Part shown: piece after piece, positions 7,675-17,074 of the stretch | Numbering within the stretch: the stretch's first letter is position 1 | Layout: every line of letters begins with the position of its first letter | DNA from: Sphingomonas sp. UNC305MFCol5.2 | Lineage (GTDB): Bacteria; Pseudomonadota; Alphaproteobacteria; Sphingomonadales; Sphingomonadaceae | Reading direction: 5' to 3' | Assembly (NCBI RefSeq): GCF_000712135.1 | Contig: NZ_JOOE01000001.1 | Span: 1,488,001 to 1,552,000 of the forward strand | Length of the DNA stretch: 64,000 nucleotides | The notes under the pieces: model-generated | What the model saw: only the letters and a program-made list of their open reading frames with translations | What the model was told of the DNA's origin: nothing | The model's database searches: none | Translations under genes and position numbers: made by a program

Positions 7675-9200
7675 ACACCGCCACCGCCCCTCTCGACGCC
7701 GCCCCGCCCGAGGCAAAGGCCCGCTGGAACGTCCGGGATCTCACCGCCTCGATCGTCGTCTTCCTCGTCGCGATGCCGCTCTGCATGGGCATCGCCGTCG
7801 CATCGGGCGTGTCGCCCGAAAAGGGCCTGATCACCGGCATCATCGGCGGCCTCGTCGTCGGCGCGCTCGCCGGATCGCCGCTGCAGGTCAGCGGCCCCGC
7901 CGCCGGTCTCGCCGTCATCGTGTTCGAGCTCGTCCGCGACCAGGGCCTCTCGGCGCTCGGCCCGATCCTGATGCTCGCCGGACTGATCCAGGTCGTCGCC
8001 GGGATATTCCGCCTCGGCGGCTGGTTCCGCGCGATCTCGCCTGCCGTCGTCCACGGCATGCTCGCCGGCATCGGCGTGCTGATCGTGATCGGCCAGTTCC
8101 ACGTATTGTTCGATTCGAAGCCGCTCCCCAGCGGTCTCGAGAATCTCGCGGCGATGCCCGGCCGCCTGCTCGGCCTGTCGCCCAACATGGCGGCGGCGGA
8201 AATCGCACTCGCGCTCGCGTTGGTGACGATCGGCGTCATGCTCGGCTGGGAGAAATGGCGGCCGACAGCACTCAAGCTCGTCCCCGGCGCGCTGATGGGC
8301 GTGATGGCGAGCACGTTGCTCGCCTTCGCGCTCGGCCTCGACGTCACCCGCGTGGTCGTGCCGGAGAATATCGCCGCGGCGATCGCATTGCCCGATGCGG
8401 GCGCTTTCTCCATCCTTCTCAACCCTTCCGTGATCGGCGCAGCCTTCGCCATCGCCTTCATCGCCAGCGCCGAGACCCTGCTCTCGGCGGCGGCGGTCGA
8501 CCGGATGCACGACGGCGTCCGCACCAACTACAACAAGGAGCTTCGCGCGCAGGGCGTGGGCAACCTGCTGTGCGGTGCCGCCGGCGCGCTGCCGATGACC
8601 GGCGTGATCGTCCGCAGCTCGGCCAACGTCCAGGCCGGCGCCACGACGCGGCTCTCGACGATGCTCCACGGCGTGTGGATCCTCGGTTTCGTCGCGTTGC
8701 TCCCCTGGCTGCTGCGCGAGATCCCGATGGCCGCGCTCGGCGCAGTGCTGGTCGTCACCGGCGCGCGGCTGGTGAATTTCAGCCATGCCAAGCATCTGCT
8801 GCGCGATTATGGCGTGCTGCCGGCGATGATCTGGGCAGTAACGCTCACGCTGGTGGTGGTCGAGGACCTGCTGACCGGCGTGTTGGTCGGCATCGCATTG
8901 TCGATGGTCGAGCTGCTGCCGCACTTCCGGCGCCTGCGCCTGCGGGTGGAGCAGAGCGAGGAAGCGGAGGGCCACACGCTGGCGCTGGACGGCGCGGCGA
9001 CGTTCCTCGCGCTGCCCAAGCTCTCCGAACGGCTCGACGGCCTGCCGCGCCAGGCGCCGGTCCGGATCGATTTCTCGCGCTGTTCGGCGATCGATCACAC
9101 GTGCTCGGAGTTGCTCAAGGACTGGCTCCAGCGGCGCCGGGCCAGCGGCGGCAAGGTGGAAGTGTTCGGCGGCAGCGGCAAAATGGCCGAGTTCGCCTGA
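7671..9200 (+). CDS. SulP-family transporter with STAS domain, likely bicarbonate
   Basis: A 509-residue inner-membrane anion transporter of the SulP/SLC26 family. The signature SIVVFLVAMPLCMGIAVASG opens the membrane domain at about residue 28, followed by ten or more hydrophobic segments. A cytoplasmic STAS domain spans roughly residues 420-509 and contains IDFSRCSAIDHTCSELL. SulP proteins carry sulfate, bicarbonate or dicarboxylates. Coupling to a carbonic anhydrase by a four-base overlap argues for bicarbonate. The substrate is inferred from this context, not read from the sequence. Confidence 0.92.
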   Translation: MNTATAPLDAAPPEAKARWNVRDLTASIVVFLVAMPLCMGIAVASGVSPEKGLITGIIGGLVVGALAGSPLQVSGPAAGLAVIVFELVRDQGLSALGPILMLAGLIQVVAGIFRLGGWFRAISPAVVHGMLAGIGVLIVIGQFHVLFDSKPLPSGLENLAAMPGRLLGLSPNMAAAEIALALALVTIGVMLGWEKWRPTALKLVPGALMGVMASTLLAFALGLDVTRVVVPENIAAAIALPDAGAFSILLNPSVIGAAFAIAFIASAETLLSAAAVDRMHDGVRTNYNKELRAQGVGNLLCGAAGALPMTGVIVRSSANVQAGATTRLSTMLHGVWILGFVALLPWLLREIPMAALGAVLVVTGARLVNFSHAKHLLRDYGVLPAMIWAVTLTLVVVEDLLTGVLVGIALSMVELLPHFRRLRLRVEQSEEAEGHTLALDGAATFLALPKLSERLDGLPRQAPVRIDFSRCSAIDHTCSELLKDWLQRRRASGGKVEVFGGSGKMAEFA

Positions 9201-9212
9201 TCGCGACTACGG

Positions 9213-9242
9213 GCGGGCAGCTTCAGGGAAGAAGCTGCCCGC
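9213..9242 (+). terminator. Hairpin after the SulP gene
   Basis: A perfect 12-base stem (9213-9224 with 9231-9242) and six-base loop lies 13 bases past the stop codon. No T run follows, so intrinsic termination is likely but not classical. Confidence 0.65.
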
Positions 9243-9331
9243 TCAAGCCCGGCACGGCGACCGCGAAGTATGCGCAACCAGATGGGCCCGCCTCCCCCAC
9301 ATGCGTATGGTCGAATTTGCGAGCGGCAGAT

Positions 9332-10963
9332 CTAGCTCGCGAAAATCTTGCGCCCCCGCTCGACATGCATGCGATGCGACCCCGCGAGATTGGTGCTCCG
9401 CGCCTTGATCGTCTGCAGGAACAGCCACTCGCCGGTGACGCGCCCGGGCGTGACTTCGATCATCATATAGCCGCGCCGGCTGGTGTCCGCCCATTTCAGT
9501 TCGGGATTGGCAGCAATGAATCCGCGGGCGACGATTGCTGGATCGGCCGCCATGCTGCCCTCCATGCCCTGCGAGGTGACGGCGTGGCCGGCGAACTCGA
9601 CGCCAGCCGGCCGGCCATCCTCGACCAAGCCATAAGCCCAGGCATTGTGGCTGTCGCCCGAGAGCATCACCAGGTTGGCGTCGGCCGCTTGCGCCGCCTT
9701 GAGCAGCCGCGAACGCGCCGCGGGATAGCCGTCCCAGCGGTCCATCCACATCGGCAGACCGAGCTTCGCTGCGCGTGCATTGTCCCGGAAGCTCGCGACG
9801 CTCTTCTCGGTGGCATCGGAACGAAGCCAGCTCACTGCTTCCTGCGGCATCACCGTCCGTCCGAGGATGGTCCCCATCCCAACCAGCTGCCATGCGCCGC
9901 TGCGCGCATTGGCCTTGAGCGCATGTGCCAGCCAGCTTTCCTGCGTCGATCCCAGCATCGTCGCCGAAGGATCCTGCCACGCGCCGTCGCGGAATGCCTT
10001 GAGCGCGGCGCCGGGATCGGCCGCCTTGAACGTCGCGCCGATATCGGCCGGCCGGGTGCGCGCGAGCAGGCGGGATTCGGTCCGGTAGAGCGTCGCGAGC
10101 GTGCCGATCGGATAGGCCTTCCACGGCTCGTCCGAGACCGGCATCCACTCGCGATAGACTTGCATCGCCGCAGCGCGACGCAGGTTCCAGTCGCCCTCCT
10201 TCGCCGGCTGGTGGTTCTGCGCACCGCCCTCCCAGCTGTCGTTGCTGGATTCGTGATCGTCCCACAATGCCACCATCGGCGCCATCTGGTGCAGCCGCTG
10301 GAGATCGGGGTCTGCGCGATAACAGGCGTAGCGCATGCGGTAATCGGTGATGGCGAGGATCTCGTGCCCCGGCGCGAGCGTACGTCCATCCAGCACCCGC
10401 ACGTCGGTCGCTGCCGGCGTGCCATATTCGTAGATATAGTCGCCGACATGCAGCCAGAGGTCGAGGTCCGATCGCGCGGCGGCGTGGCCATAGGCATTGA
10501 ACCAGCCGTAAGGCAGGTTCGAGCAGGAGAAGACGCCGAGCCGGAAGCGGCCGGCATCGCCCGCCGGCAGCGTTTTGGTGCGCCCGACCGGCGACTTGCT
10601 GCCGTCGGGCGCGACGAAGCGGTACCAATAGACGGTTCCCGGCTTCAGCCCGTCGACGGTGATCTTCGCGGTCCAGTCGCGCCACGGGCCGGTCTGCACG
10701 CTGCCGCCCGATACCGGCCTGGCGAAATCCGCGTCGAGCGCCACTTCGGCGTCGAGCCGGATCGCATTGTCACCCGTTGCGGGCACGTAGCGCGTCCACA
10801 ACAGCATCGAATCCGGGCCGGGTTCGCCGCTCGCCACATTGTGCGTGAACCCCTTCGCGCCGAGGATCTGCTGGGCGAGACCACGCCCCGCCGGCAGCAC
10901 GAGCGCGCCCAGCCCGAGACCTGCGCCAACGATGAGGCTGCGGCGATCGATATCGAGTGCCAT
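9332..10963 (-). CDS. phoD: PhoD-type alkaline phosphatase/phosphodiesterase, Tat-exported
   Basis: A 543-residue secreted phosphatase that releases phosphate from esters and diesters outside the cytoplasm. The N-terminus has a twin-arginine signal (DRRSLIVGAGLGLGALVLP). The short PhoD N-terminal domain carries FTHNVASGEPGPDSMLLWTR, and the metallophosphatase core has FSCSNLPYGWFNAY, HVGDYIYEYG, LWDDHESSND and LSGDSHNAW, which supply metal ligands. The ATG at 10963 overlaps the stop of the TonB receptor by one base (TGATG), so it is the last gene of that operon. An open frame extends to 10993, but that would lengthen the segment before the Arg pair. Confidence 0.93.
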   Translation of the reverse strand: MALDIDRRSLIVGAGLGLGALVLPAGRGLAQQILGAKGFTHNVASGEPGPDSMLLWTRYVPATGDNAIRLDAEVALDADFARPVSGGSVQTGPWRDWTAKITVDGLKPGTVYWYRFVAPDGSKSPVGRTKTLPAGDAGRFRLGVFSCSNLPYGWFNAYGHAAARSDLDLWLHVGDYIYEYGTPAATDVRVLDGRTLAPGHEILAITDYRMRYACYRADPDLQRLHQMAPMVALWDDHESSNDSWEGGAQNHQPAKEGDWNLRRAAAMQVYREWMPVSDEPWKAYPIGTLATLYRTESRLLARTRPADIGATFKAADPGAALKAFRDGAWQDPSATMLGSTQESWLAHALKANARSGAWQLVGMGTILGRTVMPQEAVSWLRSDATEKSVASFRDNARAAKLGLPMWMDRWDGYPAARSRLLKAAQAADANLVMLSGDSHNAWAYGLVEDGRPAGVEFAGHAVTSQGMEGSMAADPAIVARGFIAANPELKWADTSRRGYMMIEVTPGRVTGEWLFLQTIKARSTNLAGSHRMHVERGRKIFAS

Positions 10964-13900
10964 CAGAAGGTGCCCTTGATGCCGAGGTTCCACATCGATC
11001 CGTAGATCGTATATTGCTGCACCCGGCCGGGGACGTTCGAATAGATAACGTCGGGCGCGTTGAAGATGTTACGCCCCGCCAGCATCACTTCGAAATTCTT
11101 GTCGATCTTGTAGCTGGCGCTGAGGTTCCACAGCTCGCGCTGGGCATGATAGAGGATACCGTTATTGGCGGTGGTCGGCGTGTTGCTCAGCGCGCTGGTG
11201 CGATACTTGTCCTGCCAGTTTCCGGTGAGCTGGACGTCGAAGCCGCTATGGCTGTAGCGGAAGCCCCAGTTCGCCGCCTTTTTGGGCATGTTCACGCGCT
11301 CGCCGTCGGGATCGATCATGGTCAGCGATGCCCGCATGCCGAAGCCCTTGAGCGCGCCCGGCAGGAAGCTGAACTGCTGGTCGTATTCGAAGATCACGCC
11401 TTCGTTGGTACTGATCCCCGGCGCGTTTTGCGCGCTGCGGAAGATGTAGCCTGGATAATCGCCTGCGCTGTAGCCGACATCCGCGGGATCGACGGTGATG
11501 CCGGTGACCTGCATGTCCTTGATGTCGAGCCGGTAATAGGAGATTCCGACCACGCCCGAGGGCTCGAGGAAATATTGCAGCCCGCCGAAATATTTGGTCG
11601 AATGCTCGGGCTTGAGCAGCGTGTTGGGCACGCTGACGATCTGGGTGTCGTCGTTGACCGATACGACGCCGCCGAGATTGCCGTAATCCGGGCGCAGGAT
11701 CGACTGGCTATAGGCAAACTGGCCGACGAGATTGTCGGTGAAATCATATTTGATGCCGCCGCTCAGGAACCAGTCGTCATATTCGCCGTGGCGCGTCGAA
11801 TAGGTGCCGTTGTTGTACTGGTAGAGCAGGCCCTCGACCGTGCTGACCGAAAGCCCGGCCGCGGTGACATCCTTCACCGGGCGGACGTTGGCGACCCTGG
11901 CGCCGGTCTTCGTCTTCTCATAGCGCAGGCCCAGGTCGAACCGCGCCCGGCCGGCGCGCGCCTGCACCTCGAAATAGCCGGCGAAGATGTCCTCCTTCAC
12001 GCGCTTGTTATTGTCGAGATCGCGCTTCAAATTGCCCACCGTGTCGGGCACGAAATATTCCGGGTGCGCCTTGAAGATGTCGTAGGTCGCGTAGTTGCTG
12101 TCGGCGCGCCAGTTCTGCGCGTTCATGTTGCCCGCGTCGAAGCCGTGGATCTGGAACTGGTAGTTCTGCGTCCAGGGGATCACTGCCTCGGGTGCGCGCT
12201 GGGTCAGATCGTTTGTCGGACCGACATATTGGAATTGGTTGAACGAGCCTTCGTTGGTGCGCCAGTCGTTGGTGCGCAGTCCGCCGCCGCCGAGCAGCAG
12301 GAACGGCACGCCGGCGACGTCGAACTTCTTCTTCAGGTCGAGATTGCCGCCGTACATCTCGTTCACGGCGTTGGATTCGGACGTGCGGATATTGTTGCCG
12401 ATATCGTCGTCGCGATTGAAGCTCCTCGGGTCGCCCCAGGGCCGGCCGGCGGTCTGGGTCAGCGTCCATTCGTTGGAGTCGGTCGAGGGACGGTCGAGCG
12501 TGAAGCCGATCCGGGTCAGCCAGCTGTCGGTGCGCTGGAAGAAGCCCTTCGAATTGTCGCGGAAATTGAACTCCGAGCTCGAGTAGCTGCCACGCAGCAC
12601 CGCCTCGAAGCTGTCGTCCTTATATTCGAGCTTGGGCGCGACGAGCCACGCCGGCGTGCCGGCATAACGGTGCGAATATTGCGTGTGCAGCCGGGTGTTG
12701 GTCCCGTTCGGATTGACCACGATGTGCGTCGGGGTCGAATCCGCAGTGGCGCGCGACGTCGTCGTCGTGCCGAAGATCAGGAAGGTGTACTGGTTGAAAT
12801 ATTCGACGTCGTAGAACGAGTAGTTGCTGCGCAGCGACAGCGTGAGCTTGTCGCTCGCTTTGTAATCCACGCTCAGATTGGCGGCGCGGCGGCTGGTGAA
12901 CTTCGGGCCCGGGCGCCACATCACCTGATAGGGGATCACCCGGCCATTCGCGAGATACGACCAGTCGGTCTGGATGCGGTCCTGCTGGACGTAATTGGCG
13001 TTGTAGCTTGCATTGAACGCCACGCCGAGCGTGCCGTCGAGAAAGACATCCGCATACCCGATCTGCGCCGAAGGATAGATACGCGCGTGCTTCTTGTCGT
13101 CGGGGAAGTAAGCCGAGGAGAAGCCCGAATCCGAAGTCCCCACGCCGCCCAGCTGGAAGCGCAACAGCCGGCCCTTGCGCTGAAATGCATATTTGCTGCG
13201 CAGGTTGATGTTTCCGCCGGGGGAGTCGGCGTCCATGCCGGCGGTGAGCGTGTTGTTGAGCTCGATCGAGTCGATACCGGTGATCGACATCTGCTCGAAC
13301 GAGTTCTGGCGGCCGTTATTGTTGTTCGACGTGGCGGTCGCCATGCGGGCGCCGTCGGTGGTGAAGGTCGAATATTTCGGATCGAGCCCGCCGATGCGCA
13401 CCGCGGTGGCGTCGACCTCGGTATAGTCGAGCGAGATGCCCGGCATGTTCTTCATGAACTCGCCGACATCGCCCATGGTGAGCGCGCCGAAATTGTCGGC
13501 GGCGACGACGTTCTTGGCGTTCGGCGCGGCGCGCCGCTCCATGATCGCGCTGGCCTGGCCCGAACGGATCGCCGTGACCACCAGCTCGTTGGCGTCGGCG
13601 AGCTCGGCGGTGTCCGACAGCGCCTGCAACTGGACATCGAGCGTCGCGACTTCTCCGGCGACGACATTGGCGACGGTCCGCGTCTCCTGCAGGCCGGTAT
13701 AGCGCACCACGACGGTCGTTTCGCCCGTCGGCACGCCCGTCAGCCGAAAGTCGCCATCGTCATCGGAAAGCGTGCCGATCGTCGTGCCCTCGATGCGGAC
13801 CTCGGCGTTGCGGACATATTCACCGGTCGCGGTGTTGAAGACGCGGCCGCGCACGCTGCCGGTGCCGACGCCCTGCACCTGCCCAGCGCCCGTCGACGCG

Positions 13901-14205
13901 CCCGAGGATCGCAGCGTGATGATCTGGCCATCGTCGCTGTCGATCCGCAGCGGCGTGCCGGCGATCAGGCGGCGAAGCGCGGTGCGCACGTCCATCCGGC
14001 CTTTCACCGCTGGCGTCGAAATCCCCTGCAGGTCGCGCGCCGGCGCGACGATCTGCACCTGCGCCTGGCGCGCGAGTTCGGGAATGGCGCGAACCGCCGG
14101 CTGCGCCGGAATGTCGAAGATGCGCTCCTGTGCAGCGGCCGGCGCGGCGATCACGAGCGCGACGACGGCGGTCCCGCAGCAGAGAACGGAATGACGAAAG
14201 TGCAT
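10963..14205 (-). CDS. TonB-dependent receptor with STN signalling domain
   Basis: A 1080-residue outer-membrane transporter. After a signal peptide (cleavage near AAAQ, residue 26) comes a secretin/TonB short N-terminal domain with DIPAQPAVRAIPELARQ and residues up to about 95, then a carboxypeptidase-regulatory-like domain (about 115-195), a plug with MTTGxx-type spacing around 240-340, and a long beta barrel ending in GIKGTF. The STN domain marks receptors that signal to a FecR-type protein, and the neighbouring upstream genes are exactly that pair. The start has GGGGGT upstream. The ligand is unknown; the overlapping phoD downstream suggests an organophosphate or a glycan that carries phosphate. 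Confidence 0.93.
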   Translation of the reverse strand: MHFRHSVLCCGTAVVALVIAAPAAAQERIFDIPAQPAVRAIPELARQAQVQIVAPARDLQGISTPAVKGRMDVRTALRRLIAGTPLRIDSDDGQIITLRSSGASTGAGQVQGVGTGSVRGRVFNTATGEYVRNAEVRIEGTTIGTLSDDDGDFRLTGVPTGETTVVVRYTGLQETRTVANVVAGEVATLDVQLQALSDTAELADANELVVTAIRSGQASAIMERRAAPNAKNVVAADNFGALTMGDVGEFMKNMPGISLDYTEVDATAVRIGGLDPKYSTFTTDGARMATATSNNNNGRQNSFEQMSITGIDSIELNNTLTAGMDADSPGGNINLRSKYAFQRKGRLLRFQLGGVGTSDSGFSSAYFPDDKKHARIYPSAQIGYADVFLDGTLGVAFNASYNANYVQQDRIQTDWSYLANGRVIPYQVMWRPGPKFTSRRAANLSVDYKASDKLTLSLRSNYSFYDVEYFNQYTFLIFGTTTTSRATADSTPTHIVVNPNGTNTRLHTQYSHRYAGTPAWLVAPKLEYKDDSFEAVLRGSYSSSEFNFRDNSKGFFQRTDSWLTRIGFTLDRPSTDSNEWTLTQTAGRPWGDPRSFNRDDDIGNNIRTSESNAVNEMYGGNLDLKKKFDVAGVPFLLLGGGGLRTNDWRTNEGSFNQFQYVGPTNDLTQRAPEAVIPWTQNYQFQIHGFDAGNMNAQNWRADSNYATYDIFKAHPEYFVPDTVGNLKRDLDNNKRVKEDIFAGYFEVQARAGRARFDLGLRYEKTKTGARVANVRPVKDVTAAGLSVSTVEGLLYQYNNGTYSTRHGEYDDWFLSGGIKYDFTDNLVGQFAYSQSILRPDYGNLGGVVSVNDDTQIVSVPNTLLKPEHSTKYFGGLQYFLEPSGVVGISYYRLDIKDMQVTGITVDPADVGYSAGDYPGYIFRSAQNAPGISTNEGVIFEYDQQFSFLPGALKGFGMRASLTMIDPDGERVNMPKKAANWGFRYSHSGFDVQLTGNWQDKYRTSALSNTPTTANNGILYHAQRELWNLSASYKIDKNFEVMLAGRNIFNAPDVIYSNVPGRVQQYTIYGSMWNLGIKGTF

Positions 14206-14296
14206 TTGGCTGACCCCCGATATGGTCGCGTTGGTCGCGACATTCGGGAATTGAGAGCCGTCAGCCGATTGGTTCCGCTATCGGTTCAGAAAAAAT

Positions 14297-15274
14297 TTAC
14301 TGCGCCGCAGCAGTCCTGGTGAGGATGACGTCGTCGCCCCGCTGATCGACCTTCGCATCGAATACGCGCGCGATCGCACGGCTGAACCCGACGGGATCGT
14401 TGGAGGCGAACAGACCGGTCACCGGCTCGCGCGCAAGCTCGGGATCGCGGATCTGAATGCGGATGTCGCTGTAGCGTGCGAAGGTGTCCGCAGCCTGCTT
14501 CAGCGTTTCGCCCTCGAAGGCCAGTTTGCCCTCGCGCCACGAAAGCTCACGGGTGACGATCTCCGGCGCGATCGGCTGCGGCTGCCCGGCCGCGGACAGA
14601 AGCAGCCGCGTATTGGCGCCGAGCGCCACGTCGACCCGGCTCGGCGTCGCGAGATCGACCCGGCCGCGATCGACCAGCACGTCGACTGGGCTTCCGCCGA
14701 GCTTGCGGACGCGGAACCCCGCCTGCGTCGTTCGCAGCCGGCGTCCGTCGACTTCGACGGTGAACGGACGCGGATCGCGCGCCACCGAAAAATAGGCCTC
14801 GCCCTCGAGCAACGTGACGCGGCGTACTTCCGCATCGTCCTGGACCCGGATGCTGCTCGCCGTGTTCAGCAGCACGGTCGAGCCGTCCTTGAGCGGCACC
14901 AGGCGAATCTCGCCCCGCCCGGTGCTGATCACCGCCCCTGCCGTAGGGATGTTGAGGCCCAGCGCCAGCAAAGTGGACGCTGCCACTGCCCCGCCCGCCC
15001 ATATCAGCGTCTTGCGGCGCGAGATTCCCGAAGGCGACGACTGCTTCGGCTCTTCGAACGCGGCCGGATCGAAATCCGGTCCGAGCGCCTGGGCGGACTC
15101 GCTCCGCAGCGACAACGCCTGCGCACGCAGAAGGGCGCCCTTGCTGCGGGGATCGCCCTGCAGCCAGGCCTGGAATGCTTCGTCTTGTTCCGGGGTCAGC
15201 GGCCCACGATCCAGTCGCGCCGTCCATTCGGACGCCGCCTGATCAATGTCTCGACTGGTTTCTCGCTCGGCCAT
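14297..15274 (-). CDS. FecR-family anti-sigma/transducer protein
   Basis: A 325-residue single-pass inner-membrane protein that relays receptor occupancy to an ECF sigma factor. The N-terminal cytoplasmic part has the DUF4880-like segment with EWTARLDRGPLTPEQDEAFQ and WLQGDPRSKGALLR. A transmembrane helix lies near residues 88-107, the FecR domain near 115-215 (STGRGEIRLVPLKDGSTVLLNT), and an STN-like C-terminus ends the protein. It overlaps the sigma gene by 32 bases and lies 91 bases ahead of the receptor. Together the three form a FecI-FecR-FecA-type relay. Confidence 0.92.
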   Translation of the reverse strand: MAERETSRDIDQAASEWTARLDRGPLTPEQDEAFQAWLQGDPRSKGALLRAQALSLRSESAQALGPDFDPAAFEEPKQSSPSGISRRKTLIWAGGAVAASTLLALGLNIPTAGAVISTGRGEIRLVPLKDGSTVLLNTASSIRVQDDAEVRRVTLLEGEAYFSVARDPRPFTVEVDGRRLRTTQAGFRVRKLGGSPVDVLVDRGRVDLATPSRVDVALGANTRLLLSAAGQPQPIAPEIVTRELSWREGKLAFEGETLKQAADTFARYSDIRIQIRDPELAREPVTGLFASNDPVGFSRAIARVFDAKVDQRGDDVILTRTAAAQ

Positions 15275-15845
15275 CTAACGCGGCAATCTCCGGGTCCATT
15301 TGCCTAGAGGTTTGGGACGGTGTCTTTCCGCCACGCCCGAACCAATCAATCAAGAATCGGATGCCTCGTGAAATATGCGTTTCGACCGTATTCTCCGATA
15401 TGCCCATCTGCGCTGCGATCTCGCGCTGTGGCAAGCCTTCGACGCGCCGGAGGATGAAAGCCTCACGGGTCTTGAGCGGCATCGCCGCGATCGCGCGGGC
15501 GAGCTGACGCAATTCGTCCCGATCGATCGCATGCTGTTCGGGCGAGGCGGCATCATCGGCAGGATCGAACCGTTCGAGATCGTCGACCGCATGGATCGGA
15601 ACGATCCGCGTGCGGCGGACGTGGCGCGTGATCACCGAGCGCGCGACCTGGAACAGATAGGCGCGCGGATAATATATGGTAGCGACCGTCTCGAGTTCGG
15701 CCAGGATCGAATAGGATTCCTGGATGATGTCGTCGGCGTCGAGACCCGGCAACGCGCGCCGCGCGAGCCAGCCGCGGAGCGCAGGCTCGTGCGGCAGGAT
15801 ATTGCGCAGCAGCCAGCGTGCTCTTTCCCTGTCGGTGCCGTTCAT
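15243..15845 (-). CDS. ECF sigma factor, FecI type
   Basis: A 200-residue RNA polymerase sigma factor. Region 2 includes DADDIIQESYSILAEL and PRAYLFQVARSVI, and region 4 includes LPLKTREAFILRR-type sequence followed by the helix-turn-helix LPQREIAAQMGISENTVETHISRG. The open frame extends to 15968, but the ATG at 15845 fits the family start; the ribosome-binding site is weak. It should direct transcription of the receptor operon once released by the FecR protein. The 290 bases upstream, shared with the divergent arginase-like gene, probably hold its promoter. Confidence 0.92.
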   Translation of the reverse strand: MNGTDRERARWLLRNILPHEPALRGWLARRALPGLDADDIIQESYSILAELETVATIYYPRAYLFQVARSVITRHVRRTRIVPIHAVDDLERFDPADDAASPEQHAIDRDELRQLARAIAAMPLKTREAFILRRVEGLPQREIAAQMGISENTVETHISRGIRFLIDWFGRGGKTPSQTSRQMDPEIAALDGRARNQSRH

Positions 15846-16135
15846 CCCTGACCCGCTGACCGGACATTCGTCCCGCTGCGGCGCAGCCCGGTCAGGACGA
15901 CAGGACGGCACCGCTTGATTCGAGAATTTGCCTAGACGGCGATTGTGACACTCTGGCTTCGGACGCACTGCGTCGGGGGGCCTGCCGCCTGAATTGACCG
16001 AGAAATAGAACAGCCCATGCCCACGGGCTGCGAGCCGATACCGGCTTTCTGGTTTCGTCCGCGAGTTCCCGTGGCCGCACGAGCGGGAACCTTGTGGCTC
16101 GTTGCAGCTTGGGTGCGCATCAGCAGGAGATCATG

Positions 16136-17029
16136 ATGCCACCCCGCTCCTACGCCATAATCGAAGCACCCTCGACACTTGGCCTGACCGGCGGCGGCGT
16201 GGAGGCGCTGCCGGAGCGCCTCCTGGAACTGGGGCTCGCGGATCGGATCGGCGCGCGGCGGGCCGGGCGCCTGGCCGTGCCGCCGAAGGATCAGACGCGG
16301 GATCACGAGACGCTGACGCTGAATGCCCCTGCGCTTGCGCAATGGTCGCCCAAACTCGCAGACGCGGTCGAGGCGGTGCTCGCTTCCGGGGACTTTCCCA
16401 TCATCCTCGGCGGCGATTGCACGATCCTCCTCGGCACGATGCTGGCCTGGCGTCGGCGCGGACGCTTCGGCCTGTTGTTCATCGACGGCAACGCGGACTT
16501 CTTCCAGCCCGAGGCCGAGCCAAATGGCGAAGGCGCTTCGATGGATCTCGCATTTGTGACCGGATCCGGGCCGACGCTGATCACGGATCTCGAAGGCCGC
16601 CGGCCGATCGTCCGGCCCGAAGATGCCGTCGCGTTCGGCTTTCGCGATCAGGAAGACCAGGCGAAGTTCGGCAGTCAGTCCTTGCCGCGCGAGATGCGGG
16701 CATATGATCTCGACACCTTACGCCGCCTCGGTGTGGAGAATGCCGCCGGCAGCGCCGTTGCTCATCTGACTCGCCCTGGGCTCGACGGCTTCTTCATCCA
16801 CCTCGATGTTGATGTGCTCGATGATGCCGTCATGCCCGCTGTCGATTTCCGCTTGCCGGACGGGCTTTCGCCGAGCGAGCTGATTTCCGTTCTCAGAGTG
16901 GCACTGAACAGCGGCAATGCGGTCGGCCTTGAAGTGACCATCTACAATCCGCGTCTCGATACCGACAGCGCTGCCGGCCGCATTCTCGTAGACATACTCT
17001 CTGCCGCGCTCGCCGAGCATTCACCGTAG
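16136..17029 (+). CDS. Arginase/ureohydrolase-fold protein with altered metal ligands
   Basis: A 297-residue member of the arginase-agmatinase-formimidoylglutamase superfamily. The fold markers are present: LGGDCTILLG near residues 91-100, IDGNADF near 116-122, and IHLDVDVLDDAVMPAVDF near 221-238. Classical members use GGDH and DAHxD for two manganese ions. Here the first His is Cys95, which some members have, and the second is Asn119, which is less usual; the Asp pair at 224 and 226 is kept. AGGAGA precedes two consecutive ATGs, and the second (16136) has the better spacing. Substrate is unknown and metal binding may be reduced or changed. Confidence 0.82.
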   Translation: MPPRSYAIIEAPSTLGLTGGGVEALPERLLELGLADRIGARRAGRLAVPPKDQTRDHETLTLNAPALAQWSPKLADAVEAVLASGDFPIILGGDCTILLGTMLAWRRRGRFGLLFIDGNADFFQPEAEPNGEGASMDLAFVTGSGPTLITDLEGRRPIVRPEDAVAFGFRDQEDQAKFGSQSLPREMRAYDLDTLRRLGVENAAGSAVAHLTRPGLDGFFIHLDVDVLDDAVMPAVDFRLPDGLSPSELISVLRVALNSGNAVGLEVTIYNPRLDTDSAAGRILVDILSAALAEHSP

Positions 17030-17074
17030 CTCGGCGCGTCACCGGCTGCCGCGTTTGGATTGGACCTCATCGAG

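Noticed and set aside
7604..11005. Rightward open frame of 1133 codons across the SulP and PhoD genes
   Set aside because: It overlaps two well-supported genes on different strands and has no recognisable domain.
10957..14322. Rightward open frame of 1121 codons opposite the TonB-receptor gene
   Set aside because: It mirrors the third-position GC bias of the real gene; composition is rich in Arg, Asp and His without domains, and it crosses gene borders.
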